Source: Sphingomonadales bacterium
GTDB lineage: Bacteria > Pseudomonadota > Alphaproteobacteria > Sphingomonadales > Sphingomonadaceae
Assembly (NCBI GenBank): GCA_004292705.1
Contig: RDXA01000118.1
Coordinates: forward strand, 1 to 10,290
Direction of reading: 5' to 3'
Length of the DNA stretch: 10,290 nucleotides
The stretch's first letter is position 1. Each line of letters begins with the position of its first letter. The position numbers were made by a program, and so were the translations under genes. A model generated the notes under the pieces. The model was not told where the DNA came from. It did not search any database and saw only the letters and a list, made by a program, of their open reading frames with translations. Of the stretch, positions 1-6,004 are shown piece after piece.

Positions 1-251
1 ATGATCTCGGCAATCGGGCGCTGGCCCGCCAGAGCGGCACCCACCGCCGCACCGATGATCGCGGTTTCGCTGATGGGCGTCGCGCGGATGCGGTGTTCAC
101 CGTATTTCTCGGTCAGGCCCGAGGTGACCTTGAACACCCCGCCGCCCTGCTTGGCGCTGACGTCCTCGCCAAGGCAGAACACGCCCGGATCGTCGGCCAT
201 CGCCTCGTCGATTGCGAGGTTCAGCGCCTGGGTCATGGTGATCTGGGCCAT
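1..251 (-). CDS. TPP-dependent dehydrogenase E1 component, beta subunit (5' part only)
   Basis: N-terminal 83 codons of an E1 beta subunit; the rest lies beyond the left edge. In the 2-oxoacid/acetoin dehydrogenase family, beta pairs with alpha in a cytoplasmic heterotetramer that decarboxylates a 2-oxo substrate on thiamine diphosphate and passes the acyl group to a lipoyl E2. Visible family motifs: GEDV (28-31), the GGGVFKVTSGL stretch (36-46), and RIRATPISETAI (54-65), where E62 sits at the position of the conserved glutamate that activates the cofactor's aminopyrimidine ring. The start ATG shares one base with the alpha-subunit TGA (TGATG), and GAGGAG about 8 bases upstream serves as ribosome binding site, so the subunits are coupled. 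Substrate (acetoin, pyruvate, branched-chain or other) cannot be told from this fragment. Confidence 0.9.
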   Translation of the reverse strand, partial: MAQITMTQALNLAIDEAMADDPGVFCLGEDVSAKQGGGVFKVTSGLTEKYGEHRIRATPISETAIIGAAVGAALAGQRPIAEI

Positions 252-1219
252 CAGGCGGTCTCCTCGAGCACGTCTTTGTAGATTTCATCGGTATCGGGTA
301 GCGGAGCCGCCAGCGCGTGTTCGACCGCCGCGTTGATCTGCGCATCAATGTCGGCGACGATTGTGTCCAGCTCCTCCTCGGTGAACTGGTAGTCGAGCAT
401 CACCTGCCGCAGCTTGGGCAGCGGGTCTTCGGCCTTCATTTCGGCGATGTGTTCGGGCGGCATGTAGCTGAAGTCGGCGCCGAAGAAGTGACCCATCATC
501 CGGTAGCACATGGCCTCGACCAGCGTCGGCCCTTCGCCGGCGCGGGCACGCGCAACCGCTTCGACCATCGCGGGGTAGATCTGGTGGACGTCGTTTCCGT
601 CAACCGTCACCCCCGGCATCCCGTAACCCGCCGCGCGGGTGGCGATATTGGGGCTGTCGGTGTGGTCGGCATAGGCAGTGTGCTCGCCATAGCGGTTGTT
701 CTGGCACAGGAAAATCACCGGCAGCTTATACAGCTGGGCCATGTTCATCGCTTCGTGGAAGCCGCCGATATTGGCCGCGCCGTCGCCGAAGCTCACCAGC
801 GTCACGCGCCCATCGCCGTTGTTCTGGCTTGCCATGGCAAGGCCGTTGGCAATCGGGAGGCCCGATCCGACCACGCCGGTCGTGACCATGATCCCCGTCT
901 CGGGATCGGTGATGTGCATGGTGCCGCCCTTGCCCTTGCAGGTGCCGGTCGCCTTGCCGAGGCATTCGCCCCACCACTTTTCCATCGGGATGCCCTTGGC
1001 GGTCTGCTCGCCCTGCCCGCGATAGGTGCAGACGACGTAATCGTCCTTCTCCAGCGCCGCCATCGCGGCGGCCGAGACCAGCTCCTGCCCGCGCACGCAG
1101 TAATACATCACCGCAACCTTGCCGCCCATCAGCAGCTCGCGGAACTTCTCGTCGGTGCGGTTCACCTTCATCGTGCGGGTGAAGATGTCGAGCAGCTTGT
1201 CGCGGTCGATTTGGGACAT
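251..1219 (-). CDS. TPP-dependent dehydrogenase E1 component, alpha subunit
   Basis: 322-residue E1 alpha subunit, normal length for the acetoin/pyruvate/branched-chain E1 alpha family. The thiamine-diphosphate/Mg motif is clear: GDGAANIGGFHEAMNMA starts at 145 and ends with NN at 174-175, the expected GDG-(~27)-NN spacing. KGKGGTMH (96-102) and the GVVGSGLPIANGLA stretch (115-128) are also family hallmarks. Start chosen at ATG 1219 because AAGGA lies about 5 bases upstream; a TTG six codons earlier is less likely. Oddity: where AcoA-type proteins usually read HRGHGH, this one has YRGQGEQ (67-72), so acetoin as substrate is unproven. It follows an SDR gene 96 bases upstream, with a palindromic repeat between them, and overlaps the beta subunit by one base. 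No E2 or E3 gene is in the window. Confidence 0.92.
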   Translation of the reverse strand: MSQIDRDKLLDIFTRTMKVNRTDEKFRELLMGGKVAVMYYCVRGQELVSAAAMAALEKDDYVVCTYRGQGEQTAKGIPMEKWWGECLGKATGTCKGKGGTMHITDPETGIMVTTGVVGSGLPIANGLAMASQNNGDGRVTLVSFGDGAANIGGFHEAMNMAQLYKLPVIFLCQNNRYGEHTAYADHTDSPNIATRAAGYGMPGVTVDGNDVHQIYPAMVEAVARARAGEGPTLVEAMCYRMMGHFFGADFSYMPPEHIAEMKAEDPLPKLRQVMLDYQFTEEELDTIVADIDAQINAAVEHALAAPLPDTDEIYKDVLEETA

Positions 1220-1240
1220 GATTTCCTTACCTTCCAAGGT

Positions 1241-1306
1241 TCCGTTCGTGTCGAGCGAAGTCGAGACACTCCGCGCGGCCTCTCGACTACGCTCGAGGCG
1301 AACGGA
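1241..1306. repeat. Palindromic intergenic repeat between SDR and E1 alpha
   Basis: Two 26-base arms (1241-1266 and 1281-1306) are inverted copies with three mismatches, separated by a 14-base loop. The ends read tccgttcg and cgaacgga. The type, with a core like gtcgagcgaagtcgagac, is one I recognise as dispersed in sphingomonad genomes; that is memory, not a search. It fills nearly all of the gap between the SDR stop and the E1 alpha ribosome binding site. In RNA it would fold into a strong stem, which could stabilise or partly separate the two messages. No U tract follows, so it is not a classical terminator. Confidence 0.8.
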
Positions 1307-1315
1307 GGATTGCTC

Positions 1316-2080
1316 TTAAAATTGGACGCGCTGGGTGAACCCGCCATCGACGACGATGTTCGCGCCGGTCATGTAGGGCACCGCCGGGCTGGCAACGAAG
1401 ACGATCGCCTTGGCGACCTCCACCGGCTCGCCGAAGCGGCCCATCGGCATCTTGGCGAGGGTGCCATCGAACAGCGGCTTCATGTGCTCCTCGATGATCT
1501 CCCAGTTGCCGCCCTTGTAATAGATCGCGCCGGGCGACACGGTGTTCACGCGGATGCCCTTGGCTGCGTAGGCTTGGGAAAGCTGCGAGGCATAGGTGAT
1601 CAGCGCCGCCTTCAGCGCGTTGAACGGATTGGGCGCGATGAAGGTTTCGAGCGCGGCGGTGCTGGACAGCATCACGATCGAGCCGGTGCCCGAGGCTTCG
1701 AGGTAAGGCGTCAGGGTCTCGACCGCATAGGCCGCGCCCTTGATGTCCATGTCGAGGCAGGCCTGCCAATCCCCCGCCCCGCCGGTGCCCGAGGCGCTGG
1801 CGGTATGAACGAAGATATCGCAGCCGCCGAGTTCCTTGACCGCCTTTTCCAGCCACGCCTGATAGGCTTCGGTGCCGGTCGCCATGTCGAACACCTCGGC
1901 AAACACCTTGCCGGGGCCGGCCGCATCAATCTCGGCAACGGCGGCGGCGATCTTGTCTTCCTTGCGCGAGAAGAACGCGACGTCAGCGCCCTCGGCGGCG
2001 AACAACTTGAGCGACTGAAGCCCAAGGCCATGCGCCCCGCCGTTCATGATGACCTTCTTGCCCTTGAGTCCCAGATCCAT
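1316..2080 (-). CDS. Short-chain dehydrogenase/reductase family protein lacking catalytic Tyr
   Basis: 254-residue Rossmann-fold protein of the classical SDR family, usually NAD(P)(H)-dependent alcohol/ketone oxidoreductases. Seen: glycine-rich cofactor loop NGGAHGLG (13-20, Asn where Thr is usual), MLSS (137-140) carrying the catalytic Ser, GIRVNTVSPG (175-184), and the C-terminal MTGANIVVDGG (237-247). Oddities: the YxxxK catalytic pair reads FNALK (153-157), keeping the Lys but replacing Tyr with Phe; the usual NNAG region is HTAS (92-95); and the catalytic Asn position appears to be Asp (D112). Ordinary SDR redox chemistry is therefore doubtful; it may be a pseudoenzyme, a binding protein or a divergent enzyme. 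Start ATG has GGGGAGAGG just upstream. It probably shares an operon with the E1 genes downstream. Confidence 0.85.
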   Translation of the reverse strand: MDLGLKGKKVIMNGGAHGLGLQSLKLFAAEGADVAFFSRKEDKIAAAVAEIDAAGPGKVFAEVFDMATGTEAYQAWLEKAVKELGGCDIFVHTASASGTGGAGDWQACLDMDIKGAAYAVETLTPYLEASGTGSIVMLSSTAALETFIAPNPFNALKAALITYASQLSQAYAAKGIRVNTVSPGAIYYKGGNWEIIEEHMKPLFDGTLAKMPMGRFGEPVEVAKAIVFVASPAVPYMTGANIVVDGGFTQRVQF

Positions 2081-2163
2081 AACGCCTCTCCCCGGCTTTT
2101 GGTTGTGGCCTGAGGGGATAGCCGAGTGGGGGGGCCGGGCGTATCGTCAATTTTGGGGGTGAG

Positions 2164-2184
2164 GGGCAAAGCGCACGCTTGCCC
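2164..2184 (-). other. Stem-loop just after the RodZ-type HTH gene
   Basis: On the minus strand, GGGCAA-GCG pairs with CGC-TTTGCCC (one bulged base), starting 10 bases past the stop at 2195. The place suits a terminator, but no T run follows, so intrinsic termination is doubtful. It may be an RNA-stabilising or Rho-assisted structure. The rest of 2081-2163 shows nothing I can support beyond the SDR ribosome binding site. Confidence 0.3.
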
Positions 2185-2194
2185 AGGCGCGCCT

Positions 2195-2581
2195 TCAGCC
2201 TGTGCGTCGGCCGATCCCCAGCCGCCGCAGGACCGCGACGGGGTTAATCGGGGAAGGCTGGATGCCCGGCTCGTCGTTGCAGCTCTCGTACATTTCGGCC
2301 TTAATGACCTTTATGTAGGGATCCGCATCCAGCGCCAGTAGAGCGCAAATCGTCCGCGTGAAGCCGAAGACGAAAGGCTTGCCCGGCAGACTGGCAAAAT
2401 CGCCCGCTTCGATGCACTGCACGTACCGTTCGGGGATACGCGTGATTTGCGACACCCGGAGCGTGGACATGCGGCGCCCTTTGCGGGCTTTCCCGATCTC
2501 GCCGCCGACCACAGCCAGCGGCGACAACTCGATTTTCCCTTTTGTTTTTTTCAATGTGCGATCCGAAGGGGAGCCGAGCAT
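2195..2581 (-). CDS. Small soluble helix-turn-helix protein, RodZ N-terminal type (HTH_25)
   Basis: About 128 residues. Residues 26-97 match the HTH_25 domain found at the N terminus of RodZ and related proteins: GGEIGKARKGRRMS, then VSQITRIPERYVQCIEAGD, then LPGKPFVFGFTR. RodZ itself is a membrane cytoskeleton factor with a transmembrane helix and a periplasmic domain; here no membrane segment or long C-terminal region follows, so this is a soluble stand-alone copy, probably a DNA-binding or partner-binding protein. Start ATG 2581 chosen because AAAGG lies 4 bases before it; an in-frame TTG at 2653 would add 24 non-conserved residues and nearly abut the upstream gene. It lies between a winged-helix regulator and an SDR/E1 cluster on the same strand, which suggests a regulatory role. 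Exact function unknown. Confidence 0.75.
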   Translation of the reverse strand: MLGSPSDRTLKKTKGKIELSPLAVVGGEIGKARKGRRMSTLRVSQITRIPERYVQCIEAGDFASLPGKPFVFGFTRTICALLALDADPYIKVIKAEMYESCNDEPGIQPSPINPVAVLRRLGIGRRTG

Positions 2582-2627
2582 CCAGCCTTTGCAATCGTTT
2601 GATTTGTCATGCTCGGCAACGCGATTC

Positions 2628-2640
2628 GCCCATTTTGGGC
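2628..2640 (-). other. Short perfect inverted repeat between two regulator genes
   Basis: gccca-ttt-tgggc, a perfect 5-base stem with a 3-base loop, 22 bases after the stop of the winged-helix gene. It could be a weak RNA hairpin or a small operator ahead of the HTH gene. Too short to assign a role. Confidence 0.25.
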
Positions 2641-2661
2641 AAAGTTCCCCCAAGGCGCTGT

Positions 2662-3099
2662 TCAGTCGGGCATCTTGGCGAGATAGGCGTTGAGCACTGA
2701 GAGCTTGCGCAGAAGAAAGGCCCTGATTTCCTTGGTGTAATCATCCTCGCCGACCTGCGCGGGCAGATATACGCCGCGCCCCCCACGCTTGAGGAACCCA
2801 CGCTCGACCAGTCCGGCGACCTTGCGGCGGGTGGTTTCGCGGCTCATGCCGAGGCTGGTGTGGATGAACTTGATGCTGACCACCGGCCGGGCCGCATCGG
2901 GCAGAACCACCGCCTCCGTACCGAAATTGCGTGTGGCGAAGGGATCGCGCCGCAGCTCGCGGGTGGATTCAGCGGCAACGACACAGATGATCGCGACCTC
3001 TTCGGGCGCGAGATTGTTCTGGTGGACCGCAAAGCGCAGAAAATCGCTGAACACCTCGACGAAGAACGAGGCGACATAGCGCGTCGAAGCATTTTCCAT
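2662..3099 (-). CDS. Winged helix-turn-helix DNA-binding protein
   Basis: 145-residue cytoplasmic protein. Residues 72-115 form a winged HTH: helix PVVSIKFIHTSLG, recognition helix MSRETTRRKVAGLVERGFL, then a glycine-rich wing KRGGRGVYLP. The N-terminal 70 residues look helical with an aromatic cluster (SFFVEVFSDFLRF, 11-23) and could be for dimerisation or ligand binding; I do not recognise a named family. Start ATG 3099 is set by a strong ribosome binding site GGAGGGACAAGT; an upstream in-frame start at 3207 would cover untypical sequence. It is the first protein gene of the leftward cluster, so it may regulate itself and the HTH-SDR-E1 genes below it. A near-dyad at 3117-3136 lies just ahead of the start. 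Confidence 0.75.
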   Translation of the reverse strand: MENASTRYVASFFVEVFSDFLRFAVHQNNLAPEEVAIICVVAAESTRELRRDPFATRNFGTEAVVLPDAARPVVSIKFIHTSLGMSRETTRRKVAGLVERGFLKRGGRGVYLPAQVGEDDYTKEIRAFLLRKLSVLNAYLAKMPD

Positions 3100-3116
3100 A
3101 CTTGTCCCTCCGGGCT

Positions 3117-3136
3117 GCCTCGGTGACACCTGAGGC
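3117..3136 (-). promoter_or_regulatory. Imperfect dyad upstream of the winged-helix gene
   Basis: On the minus strand, GCCTC-A-GGTGTCACC-GAGGC: a symmetric element with one bulged base, ending about 17 bases before the start codon and next to the ribosome binding site. It could be an operator for autoregulation or a 5' leader hairpin masking the binding site. No convincing -35/-10 pair was found in 3137-3220. Confidence 0.3.
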
Positions 3137-3220
3137 GAAGCCGCGCTTGCGACCGATGGCAGCCTTGCTGGGCCGACGATATGGAGGGATGGCACTGCTG
3201 TGGGCAAGTGCGTTAACGAA

Positions 3221-3295
3221 TGGTGCTGCTGGGGAGGATTGAACTCCCGACCTCACCCTTACCAAGGGTGCGCTCTACCACTGAGCTACAGCAGC
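3221..3295 (-). tRNA. tRNA-Thr (anticodon GGT)
   Basis: 75 bases with encoded CCA (tgg at 3221-3223 on the plus strand). Acceptor arms GCTGCTG and CAGCAGC pair fully; the D arm has GCTCAGTGGTAGAGC; the anticodon stem CACCC/GGGTG encloses TTGGTAA, giving anticodon GGT, which reads ACC and ACU threonine codons; the T arm contains GGTTCAA-like GAGTTCAATCC. A near-consensus promoter lies directly upstream. No integrase or duplicated 3' end is visible, so nothing suggests use as an integration site. Confidence 0.97.
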
Positions 3296-3314
3296 GCCGG
3301 ATCAGGCGCGCGCT

Positions 3315-3343
3315 ATTATTGTCGCGCCGCCTTGCAATGTCAA
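3315..3343 (-). promoter_or_regulatory. Sigma-70 type promoter for tRNA-Thr
   Basis: On the minus strand: -35 TTGACA (3343-3338, perfect), 17-base spacer, -10 AATAAT (3320-3315, 5 of 6 consensus). The predicted start near 3308 is about 13 bases before the tRNA 5' end. Box quality and spacing are far better than elsewhere in the window, as expected for a stable RNA gene. Confidence 0.75.
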
Positions 3344-3420
3344 CGTCCTTGTTGGGCTATCGGCTCGCCATGGACGCGCAAGGCTTGCAGCTATGCCCCC
3401 ATAACGGCAAGGGGTTGCGC

Positions 3421-3585
3421 ATGAATGAAGGCCCCCGCAAGAACCTGTCCCGCGAAGAGCGGCTCGCGGCCAAGCTGCGCGAGAACCTGCGGCGCAGGAA
3501 AGCCCAAAGCCGGGCAACGTCCCCCGCCCTCGATGACTCGCACATGCCGACAGAAACGCTTCCCAATCCACCTCACGAAAGCTAA
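3421..3585 (+). CDS. Small basic conserved-type hypothetical protein
   Basis: 54 residues. The first part (REERLAAKLRENLRRRKAQ, 11-29) is a charged, Arg/Lys-rich amphipathic helix; the tail from 30 on is Pro/Ser-rich and disordered in look. Start ATG 3421 has AAGGGG with a 6-base gap; the frame stays open upstream through the tRNA region, but that part is not coding. From memory, similar short proteins with this helix sit in other sphingomonad genomes; I did not check this. It is 34 bases upstream of gpmA on the same strand and may be co-transcribed. A basic helix could bind nucleic acid or ribosomes, but function is unknown. Confidence 0.65.
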   Translation: MNEGPRKNLSREERLAAKLRENLRRRKAQSRATSPALDDSHMPTETLPNPPHES

Positions 3586-3619
3586 CCCCGCGCGCTCGAA
3601 ACCAAAGACGAAAGCGATC

Positions 3620-4306
3620 ATGCCCAAGCTCATCCTCGTCCGCCACGGCCAGAGCCAGTGGAACCTTGAAAACCGCTTCACCGGCTGGTGGGATGTCGAC
3701 CTGACCGATCAGGGCGTCGCCGAGGCGGCGGCTGCCGGGCAGCTCCTCAAGGCCAAGGGCGTGCTGCCGACCTATGCCTTCACCTCGCTCCAGACCCGCG
3801 CGATCAAGACGCTGCATCTGGCGCTGGAAGCGGCGGGGCGCTTGTGGATCCCCGAGACCAAGGACTGGCGGCTCAACGAGCGTCACTATGGCGGTCTGAC
3901 CGGGCTCGACAAGGCCGAGACGGCCGCCAAGCATGGCGAGGATCAGGTCAAGATCTGGCGCCGCTCCTTCGACATTCCGCCGCCCGTGCTGGAGGCGGCG
4001 AGCGAATTCGATCTCGCCTCCGACCCGCGCTACGCCGGGATCGCGATTCCCTCGACGGAAAGCCTCAAGCTGACGATTGAACGCGTGCTGCCCTATTGGG
4101 ACAGCACGATCCTGCCCGTGCTGGCGGCAGGCGAGACGGTGATCATCGCTGCACACGGCAATTCCCTCCGCGCGCTGGTGAAGCACCTGTCGGGCATTTC
4201 CGACGCGGACATCACCGACCTCGAGATTCCCACTGGCCAGCCGATCATCTATGAGTTCGAAGGCAGGGCGCCCACGGGCGAGCGCTACTATCTGAAGGAC
4301 GCGTGA
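3620..4306 (+). CDS. gpmA: 2,3-bisphosphoglycerate-dependent phosphoglycerate mutase
   Basis: 228 residues, the normal length for the short dPGM form. It interconverts 3- and 2-phosphoglycerate in glycolysis and gluconeogenesis through a phosphohistidine. Visible: LVRHGQSQWN with catalytic H9 and R8; the ENRFTGWWDVDLT signature (17-29); TSLQTR (55-60); NERHYGGLTG with acid/base E87; WRRSFDIPPP (113-122); and AAHGNSLRAL with the second active-site H179. Start ATG 3620 matches the family N terminus (MPKLILVRHG), although its ribosome binding site is weak; an upstream in-frame ATG at 3425 would overlap the small gene. The stop overlaps the purE start by one base. An intact, ordinary enzyme. Confidence 0.96.
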   Translation: MPKLILVRHGQSQWNLENRFTGWWDVDLTDQGVAEAAAAGQLLKAKGVLPTYAFTSLQTRAIKTLHLALEAAGRLWIPETKDWRLNERHYGGLTGLDKAETAAKHGEDQVKIWRRSFDIPPPVLEAASEFDLASDPRYAGIAIPSTESLKLTIERVLPYWDSTILPVLAAGETVIIAAHGNSLRALVKHLSGISDADITDLEIPTGQPIIYEFEGRAPTGERYYLKDA

Positions 4307-4797
4307 TGGAAGCCACAGGGGGGAAGGTCGCAATCGTGATGGGGAGCCAGTCCGACTGGCCGACCATGAAGTGCGCCGCCGATGTGCTTGACGAGCTGGA
4401 AGTGCCCTATGAGGCGCGCATCACCTCGGCCCACCGCACACCCGACCGGATGGTGGCCTTCGCCAAGGGGGCCGAGGGTGAGGGGTTCAGCGTCATCATC
4501 GCAGGCGCCGGGGGCGCGGCGCATCTCCCCGGCATGATCGCCAGCATGACGCACCTGCCGGTGCTGGGCGTGCCGGTGCAATCGAAGGCGCTTTCGGGCA
4601 TGGATAGCCTGCTCTCGATTGTGCAGATGCCGGGCGGCATCCCCGTCGGCACGCTGGCGATCGGCGAGGCGGGGGCGAAGAATGCGGGGCTGTTGGCCGC
4701 CGCGATCCTGGCGCTGGGCGACGAGGCCCTGTCCGAGCGCCTGCAGGATTGGCGCGCGGCAAAGAGCGCCGCGGTGGGCGAGGTGCCGGAGGGTTGA
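4306..4797 (+). CDS. purE: 5-(carboxyamino)imidazole ribonucleotide mutase, PurE class I
   Basis: 163 residues, usual size. It converts N5-CAIR made by PurK into CAIR in de novo purine synthesis; the family forms cytoplasmic octamers. Motifs: GSQSDW (13-18) for substrate phosphate, SAHRTP (41-46) with catalytic H43, AGAGGAAHLPGM (66-77), GVPVQS (88-93) and SLLSIVQMPGG (101-111). Start ATG 4306 overlaps the gpmA TGA (TGATG), with GAAGGA 6 bases upstream inside gpmA, so translation is coupled; the GTG one codon before is less likely. purK follows but is pushed away by a repeat element at 4806-4924. Confidence 0.96.
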   Translation: MEATGGKVAIVMGSQSDWPTMKCAADVLDELEVPYEARITSAHRTPDRMVAFAKGAEGEGFSVIIAGAGGAAHLPGMIASMTHLPVLGVPVQSKALSGMDSLLSIVQMPGGIPVGTLAIGEAGAKNAGLLAAAILALGDEALSERLQDWRAAKSAAVGEVPEG

Positions 4798-4799
4798 GC

Positions 4800-4928
4800 A
4801 TGAAATCCGTTCGGGCTGAGCTTGTCGAAGCCCCGCCTTTTCTTCTAGCGCATGGTTGTATGAAGCAGGACAGCCCTTCGGAAGCGAAGCTGTTGCGCAG
4901 CAACACCAGCTCAGGGCGAACGGGGTAG
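4800..4928 (+). CDS. 42-codon open frame read through the purE-purK repeat (possible leader peptide)
   Basis: ATG at 4800 is 3 bases after the purE stop with GGAGGG 6 bases before it, a better initiation site than the one visible for purK. The frame runs through the repeat (SVRAELVEAPPF, a peptide typical of this repeat type) and stops with TAG at 4926-4928, 5 bases before the likely purK TTG. The peptide itself is unlikely to have a function. Its translation could deliver ribosomes to the weak purK start. I read it as the remnant of the original purK start (see findings). Confidence 0.4.
   Translation: MKSVRAELVEAPPFLLAHGCMKQDSPSEAKLLRSNTSSGRTG
4806..4924. repeat. 119-base palindromic repeat element at the purE-purK junction
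   Basis: The outer arms tccgttcgggctgagct (4806-4822) and agctcagggcgaacggg (4908-4924) are near-perfect inverted copies. Inside lie a small perfect hairpin tgttgc-gca-gcaaca (4891-4905) and a cttcg/cgaag pairing around 4876-4889. The core ggctgagcttgtcgaag is a dispersed repeat I recognise from sphingomonads and relatives (memory). It shares its terminal tccgttcg with the element at 1241-1306. Length is 119, not a multiple of three, so insertion here shifts frame between the purE-proximal ATG and purK. Confidence 0.8.
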
Positions 4929-4933
4929 GTAGT

Positions 4934-6004
4934 TTGGCGCTGAAGACTGGCTCCACCATCGGCATTCTGGGCGGCGGACAGCTGGGCCGGATGATGGCCG
5001 TCGCCGGGCTGCAATTGGGCTACCGCGTGGTCGGCTACGCACCGGCGGGCGACAATGTCGCGGCGGAGGCGTGCAGCGATTTCATCACCGCGGACTGGGA
5101 CGATGCGGCGGCGCTCGCGCGCTTCACACAGGTCTGCGACGTGGTGACCTGGGAGTTCGAGAACGTCCCTGTCGCCACGGTCGCCGCCCTGCCACCCGCG
5201 TTGCTCGCCTGCCCGGTGCGCGCGCTCGAAGTTGCGCAGGACCGGCTCAATGAAAAGGCCTTCGCGGCCAGCCTTGGCGGCACCCCTGCACCCTATGCCA
5301 GGGTCGAAAGCGCGGCAGATCTCGTCGCCGCCATCACGGACATCGGCAAGCCCGGCATCCTCAAGACCGCGCGCGATGGCTATGACGGCAAGGGCCAGTG
5401 GCGGGTGCGTTCGGCGCTGGAAGCGGCAAGCGTGGCGTATCCGGGTGTCACCTGCATCTACGAAGGCTTCGTCATCTACGAGACCGAATTCTCGGTGATC
5501 CTCGTGCGCGGGCGCGACGGGACGGTGAAGTTCTGGGATTCGACTGCCAACCTGCACGAAGGCGGGATGCTCGCCCAGTCGATCCTGCCCGCTGGCGCGC
5601 TGGTCGAAGCGCAGGTGCCCGCCGCGCGCGAGCTGGCAGCGAAGGTCGCCGATGCACTCGGATATGTCGGGGTGCTGACGCTCGAATTCTTCGCCACCCG
5701 CGAAGGTCCGGTGTTCAACGAGATGGCCCCGCGCGTGCACAACTCGGGCCACTGGACCATCGAGGGCGCGGCCACGAGCCAGTTCGAGAACCACATCCGT
5801 GCGATCTGCGGGCTCCCGCTGGGGGGCACCAAGACCCGGTTTGGCAGCATCGAAATGCGCAACATCGTCGGCGAGGATGCCTTGCAGGCTCACCTGATCC
5901 TCGCCGAGCCGGGCGAGCCGCACCTGCACCTCTACGGCAAGCGTGAAGCGCGCGAGGGGCGCAAGATGGGCCATGTCACCCGCGTCGGGCATGCGCTTAA
6001 GTGA
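4934..6004 (+). CDS. purK: 5-(carboxyamino)imidazole ribonucleotide synthase
   Basis: About 356 residues from the proposed start, matching the family (about 355). ATP-grasp enzyme that carboxylates AIR with bicarbonate and ATP to give N5-CAIR for PurE. Visible: N-terminal IGILGGGQLGRMM (9-21), KTARDGYDGKGQW in the ATP-grasp lid region, YEGFVIYETEFSV, and the metal/phosphate end EMAPRVHNSGHWTIEGA. There is no ATG before the conserved core; TTG 4934 is chosen because GGGGTAGG precedes it by 4 bases and it adds only 8 residues before IGILGGG. A frame start further up (TTG 4856) would translate the repeat. The stop overlaps the folA GTG by 4 bases. The protein is intact, but its initiation site looks damaged by the repeat. 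Confidence 0.92.
   Translation: MALKTGSTIGILGGGQLGRMMAVAGLQLGYRVVGYAPAGDNVAAEACSDFITADWDDAAALARFTQVCDVVTWEFENVPVATVAALPPALLACPVRALEVAQDRLNEKAFAASLGGTPAPYARVESAADLVAAITDIGKPGILKTARDGYDGKGQWRVRSALEAASVAYPGVTCIYEGFVIYETEFSVILVRGRDGTVKFWDSTANLHEGGMLAQSILPAGALVEAQVPAARELAAKVADALGYVGVLTLEFFATREGPVFNEMAPRVHNSGHWTIEGAATSQFENHIRAICGLPLGGTKTRFGSIEMRNIVGEDALQAHLILAEPGEPHLHLYGKREAREGRKMGHVTRVGHALK

Noticed and set aside
317..2113. A 598-codon open frame on the plus strand, opposite E1 alpha and the SDR.
   Set aside because: It is antisense to two clear enzyme genes, has no recognisable motif, and its His/Arg/Asp/Gly-rich composition is typical of a shadow frame in GC-rich DNA.
2145..2150. TTGACG on the minus strand as a -35 box for the SDR.
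   Set aside because: No acceptable -10 at 16-18 bases; the nearest candidate, CTATCC, is about 23 bases away.
3221..3295. tRNA-Thr as an integration site for a genomic island.
   Set aside because: No integrase, no duplicated tRNA 3' end and no change of composition on either side within the window.
4496..5992. A 498-codon open frame on the minus strand, opposite purE and purK.
   Set aside because: Antisense to well-identified genes and running through the intergenic repeat; no domain visible.
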